Source: Thermodesulfobacteriota bacterium (GTDB lineage Bacteria > Thermosulfidibacterota > Thermosulfidibacteria > Thermosulfidibacterales > B14-G1). From it: a DNA stretch of 64,000 nucleotides. This document shows positions 1-8,990 of the stretch, one piece after another. Within the stretch, counting starts at the first letter, position 1. Every line of letters starts with the position of its first letter. The notes under the pieces were generated by a model, which saw nothing but the letters and a program-made list of their open reading frames with translations, was not told the DNA's origin and did not search any database. The DNA lies in the NCBI GenBank assembly GCA_024274915.1, contig JAJSAC010000012.1, forward strand, positions 28,977 through 92,976, read 5' to 3'. Made by a program: the position numbers and the translations under genes.

Positions 1-886
1 ACTTGCCCATGGCCGATTCCTCTGAGAGCATGACGGCGTCACTGCCGTCCAGGATAGCGTTGGCCACATCCGTGGCCTCGGCCCTGGTGGGCCTGGGACT
101 TCTGGTCATGGACTCCAGCATTTGGGTGGCGGTGATGACGGGCTTCCCCCGGGCCACCATGATTCCGTCAGCGGCCTCGACGATATCATCCATCCTGTCC
201 ACCACAGAGGAGCGCTCTATCTTGGCTATGACGAAGGGATCGAATCCCATTTGGTGGGCAGCCCTCCTTACGTCCTCAACGTCCTGGACCTTGCCCACAA
301 AGGACTGGCTCACGGCGTCCACCCCGTGTTCCAGGGCGAAGGCCAGGCACTCCCTATCCCTCTCGGTGAAGGCGCTGGTGCCCAGGTCCAACCCAGGGAC
401 GTTGAGACCCTTTTTAGACCTGAGTTCTCCCCCAGCCAGAACGGTGCAGAGGATGTCCTGATCCACAATTCCATCTATCACCATCTGGATGAGACCATCG
501 TTCAGAAAGAGGACGTCCCCCCTCCTCACCACCCCGGGAAGCTGGGCCATGGTGACGGAGACCACCCCCTGGGTCCCCTTCACCTGGCGGGTAGTGAGGG
601 TGAACTTCTGGCCCTCTTTCAACACCACAGGTTCATTTTCAAACTCGCCGATGCGCAGTTTAGAACCGGGAAGGTCGGCCATGATGGCCACGGGTATACC
701 CGTCTCATGGGAGGCCAGGCGAATCCTCTGGATGACGGCGGCATGGTAGTCGAAATTTCCGTGGGAGAAGTTGAGCTTGGCCACGTTCATTCCCACCTCC
801 AAGAGCTCTTTGAGAACCTCCATGGAGTCCGAGGCGGGACCTATGGTGCAAACAATCCTGGTTTTTTGTTTTGGTAACTCTCCCAT
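1..886 (-). CDS. pyk: Pyruvate kinase, 3' end outside window, internal in-frame deletion
   Basis: Catalyses phosphoenolpyruvate + ADP to pyruvate + ATP, the last step of glycolysis. The protein begins [19 protein letters not shown] and contains [11 protein letters not shown], a B-domain, the catalytic KIERSSVV block and [13 protein letters not shown], all typical of the family; the C-terminal part lies beyond position 1. ATG at 884-886 follows AAGGGTGA. Oddity: at residue 247 (position about 146) IMVARG runs directly into KPVITATQ. About 26 residues normally sit here, starting DLGVE, and they include the aspartate of the ARGDLG motif that helps bind Mg2+. The reading frame is kept. If real, the enzyme should be inactive; a collapsed assembly is the alternative. 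The family assignment is certain. Confidence 0.93.
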   Translation of the reverse strand, partial: MGELPKQKTRIVCTIGPASDSMEVLKELLEVGMNVAKLNFSHGNFDYHAAVIQRIRLASHETGIPVAIMADLPGSKLRIGEFENEPVVLKEGQKFTLTTRQVKGTQGVVSVTMAQLPGVVRRGDVLFLNDGLIQMVIDGIVDQDILCTVLAGGELRSKKGLNVPGLDLGTSAFTERDRECLAFALEHGVDAVSQSFVGKVQDVEDVRRAAHQMGFDPFVIAKIERSSVVDRMDDIVEAADGIMVARGKPVITATQMLESMTRSPRPTRAEATDVANAILDGSDAVMLSEESAMGK

Positions 887-1162
887 GAAATCACCCTTAT
901 CCGCCCAAAAACAATACCCTCTCCTTCCAGGACTTTTGTAGTACCCCCTTCCAGGGTCGAGAACTCGGGAAAAGCCCCCCATGGCCAGGCTAACCAGTGG
1001 AAGAAAGGGCCCTGTGGATTTCCAGGCACCTCAGAGGCCCTCTCCACCACAGCCCTGGAAGAAACCTCTCAAGAGTCTTCAATCTTAAGTTTATTAGAAA
1101 TCCCCAGGTTCCGAAAGCCCGATTTTAGAGATAATTCGCTACGGTTTTTTCAGTTCCCACAT

Positions 1163-1192
1163 TTGACTTGCTCCACCCCGTGGGACCATAGT
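1163..1192 (+). promoter_or_regulatory. Possible sigma70-type promoter
   Basis: TTGACT at 1163-1168, then a CATAGT-like -10 about 18 bases later, 30 bases before the ATG at 1222. The -10 match is poor. The rest of the gap between pyk and the next gene (887-1221) shows no coding signal, RNA or clear repeat to me. Confidence 0.3.
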
Positions 1193-1221
1193 GAAGAAAA
1201 GCCCCATAGGAGCGAGGACAG

Positions 1222-3119
1222 ATGAGAAGGATCGTTGCCGTGGCATTCATGGTCTTGATTCTGGCCCCCCTGGCCTGGGCCAGTAAAGAGGGCGGGATAG
1301 TCCTCTACGACAGGGTAGAGGTCACCTTCTTTAACGACGGTCGTCAGATCTGGAAGGAGGAGAGGGCCGTAAAGGTCCTCAATATGAAAGGGGTAAAGGA
1401 GCAAGGAGAAGTGGTATTGCCCTTCTCCACTAAGCACCAGAGGCTCAAGGTCCTCTACGCTTTCACCAGACTGCCCAACGGCCAGGTCCTGAAGCCCACC
1501 AAAGAGGCATACAACATGGTATCTCCCCCCTTCGAAGCCCAGGCACCCATCTACTCGGACCTGAAATACCAAACCATCTCCATGCCCGGCGTCACCCCCG
1601 GGGCCACCATATACTACGGCTTCACCCTCAAAACCGTAAAGCCCTACATGAAGGGCCAGTTCTGGGCCGCCAACTACTTCCAGGAGAGATACCCCGTGGA
1701 GGAGTCTTCCATGATTGCCCGGATACCCATTGGGCGCAAGGTGAAGATTAAGGCCTATCACATGGAAGTTAGGCCTCAAGTCACTCGGGAGAAGGGCCAC
1801 GTGGTTTACAAATGGAAGGTGACCCATGTGCCCGCCCTGGAGAAGGAACCCTCCATGCCTCCTACGGACGAGCTGGCCAAAAGGTGGCCATCACGTCCCT
1901 CTCATCGTGGGACCAGGTGGCCAGGTGGTACCAGTACCTGGCCCGAAAGGCCCTCAAACCCGGCAAAAAGGTGAGAGAAGCCGTTGCCAAGATCGTCACA
2001 GGAGCCAGAAACAAGAGAGAGGCCATCCGCCGGATCTACAACTTCGTGGCCCAGAACATCCGGTATGTGGGCATGGAGTTTGGCATCAACGGCTACAAGC
2101 CCCACAAGGCAGGAGAGGTCCTGGAAAACCGCTACGGCGACTGCAAGGACCACGCCACCCTCCTTATAGCCATGCTCCGGGCCACAGGGACCAAGGCCTA
2201 TCCCGTCCTCATTCCTACCCAGGAGGTGGCCAACCTGGACCCCCAAATGCCCAGGCCCACAGCTTTCAACCACGAGATCGCTGCCGTCGAAGTGGACGGG
2301 CGTCTCCTCTTCATGGATACCACCGCCGAGGTGACCCCTCTGGAGGACCTGCCTGCCGGGGACCAGGGTAGACGGGTCCTGGTGGTGAAAGATGGAGTGG
2401 CCCTCCTAGCCAGAACTCCCATCTCCCCGCCCCAGAAAAACGTAGAAGGCTACAATGGAAGGTTCTCCCTCTCCCCCCGGGGGGACCTGACGGGGACTAT
2501 GGAGTTTTACTACAAGGGGCTCTACGCCAGCATGGAGCGCTACCTCCTTACAGGCTCTACTCCCCAGGCCATCCAACGCCATGTGGAGGGGCTGGCCACC
2601 TCCATCTCACCTGGATTCGACGTGGAAGGTTTCCGCCTCTCTCCCTACAGGGATCTGAACCACAACCAGGTTTCCATCACCCTCACGGGTAGAGACCAAC
2701 TGTACGCCACCCCCACAGCCCACCTCCTCATCCTCCACCCCCCAGTCCCCAGCTACCAGAGACTAGCCGGTTTGGTAGCCCCCAAGAAGCGGCACTACAC
2801 CTACGTGGTGGGTTACAGGATGTCCAAGGAGTCCAGGGTAACCCTCAAAATTCCCAATGGCTACCACACCTATCTATTGCCCGAGAACTACAGCTACAAG
2901 AACGGAGTGGGGGCCCTGGAAATCTCTTGGAAAAGGCAGGATAGAAAAATTGAGTTCCACAGCCTCTTAATATTGAACAGGGCTTTTATACCCGTCAGGC
3001 TCTATGGCCAGCTGAGGGATCTGTTCAACCTGACGGTGAAGGCCCTGAAGAACCAAGTGATTATACTTAAAAAGACCCCTTACTTGACAGCGGAGGCCAT
3101 GCCCTTGACGTCAAATTGA
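1222..3119 (+). pseudogene. Secreted DUF3857/transglutaminase-like protein, frameshifted
   Basis: Two overlapping frames make one protein of about 630 residues. The first frame (1222 to about 1878) has a signal peptide (MRRIVAVAFMVLILAPLAWA) and a DUF3857-like beta domain. The second (about 1880-3119) has a transglutaminase-like core with a candidate Cys-His-Asp triad in YGDCKDHATLL, FNHEIAAVEVDG and LLFMDTT, then a C-terminal beta region. The frames join at AAAA (1879-1882): one more A would give ELAKKVAITSLS without a break. The gene is therefore either broken or has a homopolymer error. Such proteins are periplasmic, and their substrates are mostly unknown. Its 3' end overlaps the convergent gene by 40 bases. 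Confidence 0.8.
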
Positions 3120-3580
3120 TCCAAAATCTTGAGGGCTTCACTATAGTCCATGGCCTCAAAACCGACCACGAAGGCCGCAGTAGGATTCTGGGGGGAGAGC
3201 TGAACCACGATGCCTCCGCCCTTCTCCTTCTTATTATAGTTTATACCTGTCCTGAGGCCCTTGTAAGAGGCGGTTTTCATGAGAATCTCTGGGGTCTCCA
3301 CTGTCATGCCTCCTTGGAAGGGTGCCCAAGCCATCATGGCCGAACCTCCCACAATGATGGTGGCAGTAAGTCTCTGTTTCCCCTTCTTATTATAGTTCCT
3401 GGCAGCCGTGATCATCTTGCCCTGGGGCCCCCCCACATTTACCCCTTCAGCTTTCTCGGCCACCCAACCGGGGAGCTCTGGCAGAAGCCTGATGAGATCC
3501 CTGTAACTCGAGACCCCTCCATAGGCTACACCCACAAGTATATAGAGAACCAAGATCCCTCCGGCAAGACGCTTCACCAT
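3080..3580 (-). CDS. Small secreted protein, unknown function
   Basis: Protein of 166 residues beginning MVKRLAGGILVLYILVGVAYGG, a signal peptide. The mature part has a short helical start (YRDLIRLLPELPGW) and then a beta-rich domain with two related stretches, ARNYNKKGKQRL and GINYNKKEKGGG, suggesting an internal duplication. I chose ATG 3580 because GGAGG lies 7 bases upstream; a GTG two codons earlier is too close to that site. The gene starts 2 bases after the cmk stop, so the two are probably co-transcribed. It resembles uncharacterised exported proteins of diderm bacteria, but I do not recognise the family. Confidence 0.7.
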   Translation of the reverse strand: MVKRLAGGILVLYILVGVAYGGVSSYRDLIRLLPELPGWVAEKAEGVNVGGPQGKMITAARNYNKKGKQRLTATIIVGGSAMMAWAPFQGGMTVETPEILMKTASYKGLRTGINYNKKEKGGGIVVQLSPQNPTAAFVVGFEAMDYSEALKILDQFDVKGMASAVK

Positions 3581-3582
3581 GT

Positions 3583-4266
3583 TCACCCCTCCTTCATAAG
3601 CCGTCTTATAAACTCCACCACTTCCTCCGGTGAAAGTCCCGTGGTGTCTACTTCTATAGCGTCCCGGGCCTTCATCAGGGGCGCAACAGTGCGGGTAGAG
3701 TCCTGGAGATCCCTCTCCCTGATGGCCCGTTTTATCGTTTCCAAGCTCTGGGGGGTCTCTTCCAGTCCCATTTCCCTAAGGCGCCTCCTGGCCCGCTCTT
3801 CCAAGGAGGCCGTGAGAAAGAACTTCCACCGGGCCTTAGGAAAGACCACCGTACCCGTGTCCCGACCTTCAGCTATCAAAGGGCCCTTTCGGGTAAAGGA
3901 ACGTTGCAGGTCTAACAGGGCCTGTCTCACTCCGGGATGGCGGGAGACGTCGGAGGCCCAGCGCCCTGCCTCCTCCCCTCTGATGGCCCGGGTCACGTCC
4001 ACATCCCCAAGAAAAACCCGCAGAGAGCCATCCTCACCCCACCTAAAAGAGAGGGTCTCCAGGCGAGGGCATAGAGCAACCAAAGAGTTCTCATCATCCA
4101 AGGACACCCCTTCGCGGACAGCCAGCCACCCCAGGGTCCTGTAAATGGCCCCAGTATCCAAATAGGTCCAATCCAGGCTTTTGGCCAAAGCCCGGGCCGT
4201 GGTGCTCTTGCCTGAACCCGCCGGACCGTCAATGGCCACCACGGGGTCACTTTCCTCCCTTTTCAT
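3583..4266 (-). CDS. cmk: Cytidylate kinase
   Basis: Phosphorylates CMP/dCMP to the diphosphate using ATP, in pyrimidine nucleotide salvage. The 227-residue protein has the P-loop AIDGPAGSGKSTTARALA near its N-terminus, the LDTGAIYR nucleotide-binding motif, AEGRDTGTVVFP, and the lid segment with RAIRERDLQDSTR. This is the usual length. ATG 4266 puts the P-loop at the normal distance from the start; an in-frame extension upstream falls inside the neighbouring protease gene and looks spurious. The start overlaps the 3' end of that gene by 20 bases, so translation is probably coupled. Confidence 0.95.
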   Translation of the reverse strand: MKREESDPVVAIDGPAGSGKSTTARALAKSLDWTYLDTGAIYRTLGWLAVREGVSLDDENSLVALCPRLETLSFRWGEDGSLRVFLGDVDVTRAIRGEEAGRWASDVSRHPGVRQALLDLQRSFTRKGPLIAEGRDTGTVVFPKARWKFFLTASLEERARRRLREMGLEETPQSLETIKRAIRERDLQDSTRTVAPLMKARDAIEVDTTGLSPEEVVEFIRRLMKEG

Positions 4267-6649
4267 CCCCTTCCCCCTTCTTCTCCAAAGCAACCCTACG
4301 AAATTCTTCCAATCTGGCCTCCACCAGGGCATGAAAAGTGTCTGGGTAGAACTTCCCCTCCCCATCCCTCTCCCCAGGTTCCATACCTGTGAGGAGGGCT
4401 ATCACCTCATTTACGTGGGACACGGGATAGAGATGGAACATGCCCTCCTCCACCGCCTTAACCACATAGGGAGAGAGTTGGAGATGATCCAAGTTGGCGG
4501 CGGGGAAGACCACCCCCTGATCCCCCGTGAGCCCCTTCACCCTACAGCAGTGGAAAAAACCCTCGATCTTCTCGTTTATCCCTCCCACAGCCTGGACCAT
4601 CCCCCTTTGGTCCACAGAGCCTGTGGCAGCCAGATTCTGGGCCAGTGCCACCTGGGCAATGGCCGAAAGGAGGGCCATAAGCTCAGCCGCCGAGGCGCTG
4701 TCCCCCTCCACCATGGAGTAGGATTGTTCAAAGGCCAGAGTGGCAGAGAGGGAGAGGGGCCTACCCCTGCCGTACTGATGGCCTAAGTATCCAGAGAGGA
4801 TGAGGACAGCCTTGTTGAAGATCTTCCCCGACAGGTCCGCCTCCCTCTCGATGTTCACTATTCCCTTCTCTCCGGCGAAGGCCCGGGCCGTGATGCGATG
4901 GGGACGGCCAAAGGAGTAGTCCACCAAATCCACCACACTGAGACCGTTACACTGGCCCACCTCCCTACCTTGGGTTTCCACTACAATGATATTCCGCCGG
5001 ATGTCTTCCTGGAGACGCTCCTCCAATAGATTGGCCCTGTAGACCTTCTCCTCCAGAGCTTTCTCCACGTCCTCGGCTTCTATCTGGTCCTTTCCAAGGC
5101 CCTTGGCCCAGTGATTGGCCTCCCTCAGCATGCCCACCACCTTGGACATTTGGAGGGATAGCTTCTTCCGATCCTGGGCCAGACGGCAGGTATATTCCAA
5201 GAGAGAGGCTGCCCCAGAAGGAGCCAGGGGCAAGAGAGCGTCCCGCTCCACCAACCTATCCAGGAGACGGCGATAGTCCCTTCTCACCTGGGGGATATTG
5301 TCCACCTGGGTATCGAAATCGGCCTTCACTTTAAAGAGCTCCTCAAACTCAGGGTCCAAGGCCATGAGAAGGTGATAGTGGAGGCGTTCCCCTATGAGGA
5401 TAACTTTCACATCCAGGGGGATGGATTCGGGCCTCAGTGTAGTGACGGGGTGAGGCAACCCCAATTCGTCCATGAGAGGTTGGATGGAGATCTCCCGGTG
5501 AACCAATGCCCTCTTCAAGGCCCTCCATACACCGAGGTTGGCAAAGAGTTCAGGCACCTTGAGGACCAGATACCCCCCATTAGCCCTATGAATGGAACCA
5601 GGAACGATCTGCTGGAAGTCGGCCACATATACGCCCAGCTCAGCCCGAACCCCTATTCTGCCAAAGAGATTGGTGTAGGTGGGGTGGGTCTCATAAACCA
5701 CCGGGGCACATGTGAGCCCACCATTGTCCACCACCACATTCACTTTGTACTTAGCCAGACTCCTCTCCAGTTGCAGAAGGAGGAGGGGGTTGTCCTGGGC
5801 GGCGGGAAACTGGAGGAAGAGATCTGCCCCCTTCACCAAATCCCCTTTAACAGCCTCCAGATACTCCCTTACCCGGGGCAGATCCTGATACTTTTCCAGC
5901 ATATCGTCCATATAGTGGTCCACAACGAACCGGGCCACCTCCTCCCGAAGCTGAACCACCTTGGCCTGGATCTCCTTGTCCACCTGGCGGAGCTTGCGCA
6001 GATACTCCTTCAAGAGGGGTTCAAACTCCTTGCGCCTGCTCTCCACCAGCTCCCTGAGATAGGCGTTCTTTAGGATATCCTCTTCCGGCACCACCTTGCC
6101 CCCTATAAGGGGAACCACCACAACACCGGCGGGAGAAAACTTAACAGAGAATCCCTTCTCTTCTGCCAAGGAAGCCAGCCCGGCCATAAGCTCTTCCTTC
6201 TCCTTCCTTCCCCTCTCCGTCACCTCGTGGAGCTTCTCCTCAAAGTCCTTGCTTTCGAAAGCCTTGGGCAACTCCCTCTTGAGAGTCTCTATAAGATTAT
6301 CCATTTCTTGTTGGAGCTCTTTCCCTGCACCGGGAGGAAGGCTAAGGGCGATGGGGCTCTGGGAATTGGAAAAGTTGTGGACATAACACCAGTCAGGAGG
6401 CACGGGCCTCTCCTTACAAAGGCCCCGAAGAAGCTCCATCACGTAAGTGGTCTTGCCCAACCCCTCAGGACCAGCCACATAGACATTATACCCATCATAT
6501 CCCATGGAAAGGCCAAAGATGAGGGCCTTCTGAGCCCGATCTTGACCAATAAAAGGGGCTTCATCCCCTTCTTGGGAAACCACATCTTCTAGGGGACACA
6601 CCCACCGCAACTGAGAGAAGTCCAACTCTTCCATAAGACGGATCTCCAT
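4247..6649 (-). CDS. Lon-like ATP-dependent protease (LonC/YcbZ type)
   Basis: AAA+ ATPase joined to an S16 (Lon) peptidase domain, 800 residues. The N-terminal part has Walker A GPEGLGKTTYV near residue 60, followed by a long coiled-coil insertion (about residues 120-270). The protease domain has the catalytic serine in MVEGDSASAAELMALL and the catalytic lysine in GGINEKIEGFF. It lacks the N-terminal LAN domain of classical Lon, which is encoded separately at 58.2-60.6 kb. This group is soluble and thought to degrade damaged or specific proteins. ATG 6634, preceded by GGAG 9 bases away, is an equally good start. It is divergent from the mutase gene and heads a run with cmk. Confidence 0.88.
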   Translation of the reverse strand: MEIRLMEELDFSQLRWVCPLEDVVSQEGDEAPFIGQDRAQKALIFGLSMGYDGYNVYVAGPEGLGKTTYVMELLRGLCKERPVPPDWCYVHNFSNSQSPIALSLPPGAGKELQQEMDNLIETLKRELPKAFESKDFEEKLHEVTERGRKEKEELMAGLASLAEEKGFSVKFSPAGVVVVPLIGGKVVPEEDILKNAYLRELVESRRKEFEPLLKEYLRKLRQVDKEIQAKVVQLREEVARFVVDHYMDDMLEKYQDLPRVREYLEAVKGDLVKGADLFLQFPAAQDNPLLLLQLERSLAKYKVNVVVDNGGLTCAPVVYETHPTYTNLFGRIGVRAELGVYVADFQQIVPGSIHRANGGYLVLKVPELFANLGVWRALKRALVHREISIQPLMDELGLPHPVTTLRPESIPLDVKVILIGERLHYHLLMALDPEFEELFKVKADFDTQVDNIPQVRRDYRRLLDRLVERDALLPLAPSGAASLLEYTCRLAQDRKKLSLQMSKVVGMLREANHWAKGLGKDQIEAEDVEKALEEKVYRANLLEERLQEDIRRNIIVVETQGREVGQCNGLSVVDLVDYSFGRPHRITARAFAGEKGIVNIEREADLSGKIFNKAVLILSGYLGHQYGRGRPLSLSATLAFEQSYSMVEGDSASAAELMALLSAIAQVALAQNLAATGSVDQRGMVQAVGGINEKIEGFFHCCRVKGLTGDQGVVFPAANLDHLQLSPYVVKAVEEGMFHLYPVSHVNEVIALLTGMEPGERDGEGKFYPDTFHALVEARLEEFRRVALEKKGEGDEKGGK

Positions 6650-6758
6650 GCACCCTTTGGTAAAAGGCTATAAGGGAAAGGGTTCCCAAGTCAACCGCTT
6701 GGGCAGGAAGGAACACCCCGTTGATGGAATTCCCCAGCCTATGATAGGGATGGTAGCC

Positions 6759-8174
6759 ATGGCGGGGAAAATCCGATTCGGAACCGACGGCTGGCGGGGC
6801 ATTATCGCAGAGGACTTCACCTTCACCAACCTCTCAAAAGTGGCCTGGGCTACGGGAAGCTACATGATTCAAAGCTGGCAGGCCTTGGAGAAGGGTGTAG
6901 TGGTGGGCTACGACACTAGATTTCTCTCGCCCGAGGCTGCCAGGCTCACAGCGCAAGTATTGAAGAACATGGAAATCAATGTAGCCCTCTCCCGGGGACC
7001 CATACCCACACCCATCCTCTCCTTCTCGGTTAAAAGAAAGGGCGCTGCTGGAGGCATCATGATCACTGCCAGCCACAATCCATACATATTTAATGGCTTC
7101 AAAATCAAAGCCCCCCAGGGGGGCTCCGCCCCTCCCCAGATGACCAAGGAGGTGGAACGGTTGGTGAAAGAAGCCCCACACATGGCTCAAAACCCCAAAG
7201 GAGAGGTGGGTACAGAAGACCTCGTCTCTCCTTATCTGGCTTGGCTGGAAGAGGCCGTGGACCTGGAAGCCATTGGGAAAGCACCCTATGTGCTTGTTTC
7301 AGATGCCATCCATGGAGCTGTAGGCCACCTCTTCTCCAGGATCCTAACACCCAAGGGAATGACAGTAGAGGTGGTGGCCGGGGAACCCAACCCTCTCTTC
7401 GGAGGCAGAGACCCAGAGCCCATAGAACGGAATCTGGGTCCCCTCATGGCCTATATCAGGGCAATGAAGGGGCGGGCCGTGGGTGTAGCCAATGACGGCG
7501 ACGGAGACCGGCTGGGCATGGTGGATGAGGAAGGATGTTTTGTCTCATCCCACCGTCTCCTGGCCTTGGTGCTGGACCACCTCTACAGAAACCGGAGAAT
7601 GAGGGGGGATGTGGTAAAGACCTTTTCCACCACCTCCATGATAGATAGAATGGGAGAGGATTTCGGTATCACCGTTCACGAAACGGCCATCGGATTCAAG
7701 TACATCTTGCCCCTCATGTTAGAAAAAGACATCTTAGTGGGGGGCGAAGAGAGTGGAGGAATAGGGGTGAAAGGCCACATCCCTGAAAGGGACGGCATCT
7801 ACTCCGCCCTCCTGGTGCTGGAGAAGATGGCGTGGGAGGGCAAAAGCCTGGCCTCTATGGTGAAGGAGTTGGAGGATAGATACGGTCCCCACATCTATAG
7901 AAGGCGGGATCTGAAGATTCCCCAAGAAAAGGCCCGGGAGATGGTGGATAGGGTATCTTCAGCACCTCCAGGAAAGGTGGGGGCCAGGAGGGTAGAAAGG
8001 ATCAAGATCCTGGACGGAGTGAAACTCCTTTTCCAGGGTGGGGGGTGGCTCCTTTTCAGGGCTTCGGGCACCGAACCCCTCCTGCGTCTCTACTGTGAAG
8101 GATCATCCCTCCAAGAAGTGGAAACCACACTGGACCATGGAGAAAAGCTTGTCCGTAAAGTCATCCTGCCATAG
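6759..8174 (+). CDS. Phosphoglucomutase/phosphomannomutase
   Basis: Alpha-D-phosphohexomutase of 471 residues that interconverts hexose 1- and 6-phosphates. All family motifs are present: KIRFGTDGWRG at the start, the phosphoserine loop ITASHNPYIFNGFK, the metal site NDGDGDRLGM, the sugar-binding GGEESGGIG and the phosphate-binding RASGTEPLLRLY. Whether the substrate is glucose, mannose or glucosamine phosphate cannot be read from these motifs; the GlmM-specific start is not obvious. In-frame ATGs at 6741, 6750 and 6759 are all possible, and 6759 best fits the family. It is first of a plus-strand run; sugar phosphates made here could feed the glycogen synthase encoded nearby. Confidence 0.9.
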   Translation: MAGKIRFGTDGWRGIIAEDFTFTNLSKVAWATGSYMIQSWQALEKGVVVGYDTRFLSPEAARLTAQVLKNMEINVALSRGPIPTPILSFSVKRKGAAGGIMITASHNPYIFNGFKIKAPQGGSAPPQMTKEVERLVKEAPHMAQNPKGEVGTEDLVSPYLAWLEEAVDLEAIGKAPYVLVSDAIHGAVGHLFSRILTPKGMTVEVVAGEPNPLFGGRDPEPIERNLGPLMAYIRAMKGRAVGVANDGDGDRLGMVDEEGCFVSSHRLLALVLDHLYRNRRMRGDVVKTFSTTSMIDRMGEDFGITVHETAIGFKYILPLMLEKDILVGGEESGGIGVKGHIPERDGIYSALLVLEKMAWEGKSLASMVKELEDRYGPHIYRRRDLKIPQEKAREMVDRVSSAPPGKVGARRVERIKILDGVKLLFQGGGWLLFRASGTEPLLRLYCEGSSLQEVETTLDHGEKLVRKVILP

Positions 8175-8937
8175 CGAGACCCTAGACGCCCTAAAGAAAT
8201 GGGACCTCAAGGTACTCCAGGGAGCTAAAGGATACCGGTTCTCCATAGATTCGTTGCTCCTGGCGTCCCTGGCCCATCCCCCCCATAGGGGGCGAGTGCT
8301 GGATCTGGGCACGGGATGCGGCATCTTGGGCCTAATCCTGGCTCGTCGCTACCCAGGAATTGCAGTGACAGGCATAGAGATCCAACCCCAATTGGCGGAG
8401 AGGGCCAGGAAAAACATAGCCTTAAACGGATTGGAAAATCGTATGGAGATTCTAGAGGGCTCCTACTCCCATATAGAAGGACTGTTGCCCGAGGCCAGCT
8501 ATCAGTACGTCATCACCAACCCACCTTACCGCAAAATGGGCACGGGGAGGCTCAATCCCTTAGAGGAGAAGGCAGTAGCCCGCCACGAGATGTACGGGGG
8601 GCTGGACGCCCTATTGAGAGCCGTACACTACGCCCTAGTGCCCAAGGGCAAACTGGGCATCATCTTCACAGCAACCCGGACGGTAGACCTCCTCCACCTA
8701 TGCCGCCTCCACAGCGTGGAGCCCAAAAGGATACGACTCATCCATCCCTATCCGGGACACGAAGCCCAAAGCATCTTCCTAGAAGGGGTGAAAGGGGGAA
8801 AAGAAGGGGAGGTTCGGGTAGAACCGCCCCTGTTTATATACTCCTCCCCTGGAGCTTACACCCCCGAAGTGGCAGAGATGCTGGGAGAAGAGGAGAAACA
8901 GGCAGAGGCAAGGGTAGAGGCGGAGGATGAGAAGTAA
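8137..8937 (+). CDS. tRNA1(Val) A37 N6-methyltransferase-like (TrmN6/YfiC type)
   Basis: SAM-dependent methyltransferase, 266 residues. It has an N-terminal KGYRFSIDSLLLASL segment, SAM-binding motif I VLDLGTGCGILGLIL, an acidic motif II (GIEIQPQLAERA) and the NPPY catalytic tetrapeptide (VITNPPYRKMG) of N6-adenine methylases. The layout matches the TrmN6/YfiC group, which modifies adenosine 37 of a tRNA; the exact substrate is inferred. The start at ATG 8137 overlaps the end of the mutase gene by 38 bases. The tail (from about residue 245) is charged and Glu-rich. A short inverted repeat, CTCTACC with GGTAGAG, lies in the gap before recJ. Confidence 0.82.
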   Translation: MEKSLSVKSSCHSETLDALKKWDLKVLQGAKGYRFSIDSLLLASLAHPPHRGRVLDLGTGCGILGLILARRYPGIAVTGIEIQPQLAERARKNIALNGLENRMEILEGSYSHIEGLLPEASYQYVITNPPYRKMGTGRLNPLEEKAVARHEMYGGLDALLRAVHYALVPKGKLGIIFTATRTVDLLHLCRLHSVEPKRIRLIHPYPGHEAQSIFLEGVKGGKEGEVRVEPPLFIYSSPGAYTPEVAEMLGEEEKQAEARVEAEDEK

Positions 8938-8990
8938 GTCTTTTACTATACCTGTTCACTTCACCTCTACCTGGCCCCTCAGGGGTAGAG

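Noticed and set aside
3..877. Long plus-strand open frames opposite pyruvate kinase
   Set aside because: They are shadows of the pyk gene; their proteins match no family and pyk motifs are clear on the other strand.
887..1221. Small protein gene on the minus strand upstream of pyk
   Set aside because: The 69-codon frame overlaps the pyk start and has no ribosome site or recognisable feature.
6648..6758. N-terminal extension of the phosphohexomutase
   Set aside because: The extra residues lack family similarity and overlap the divergent protease start.
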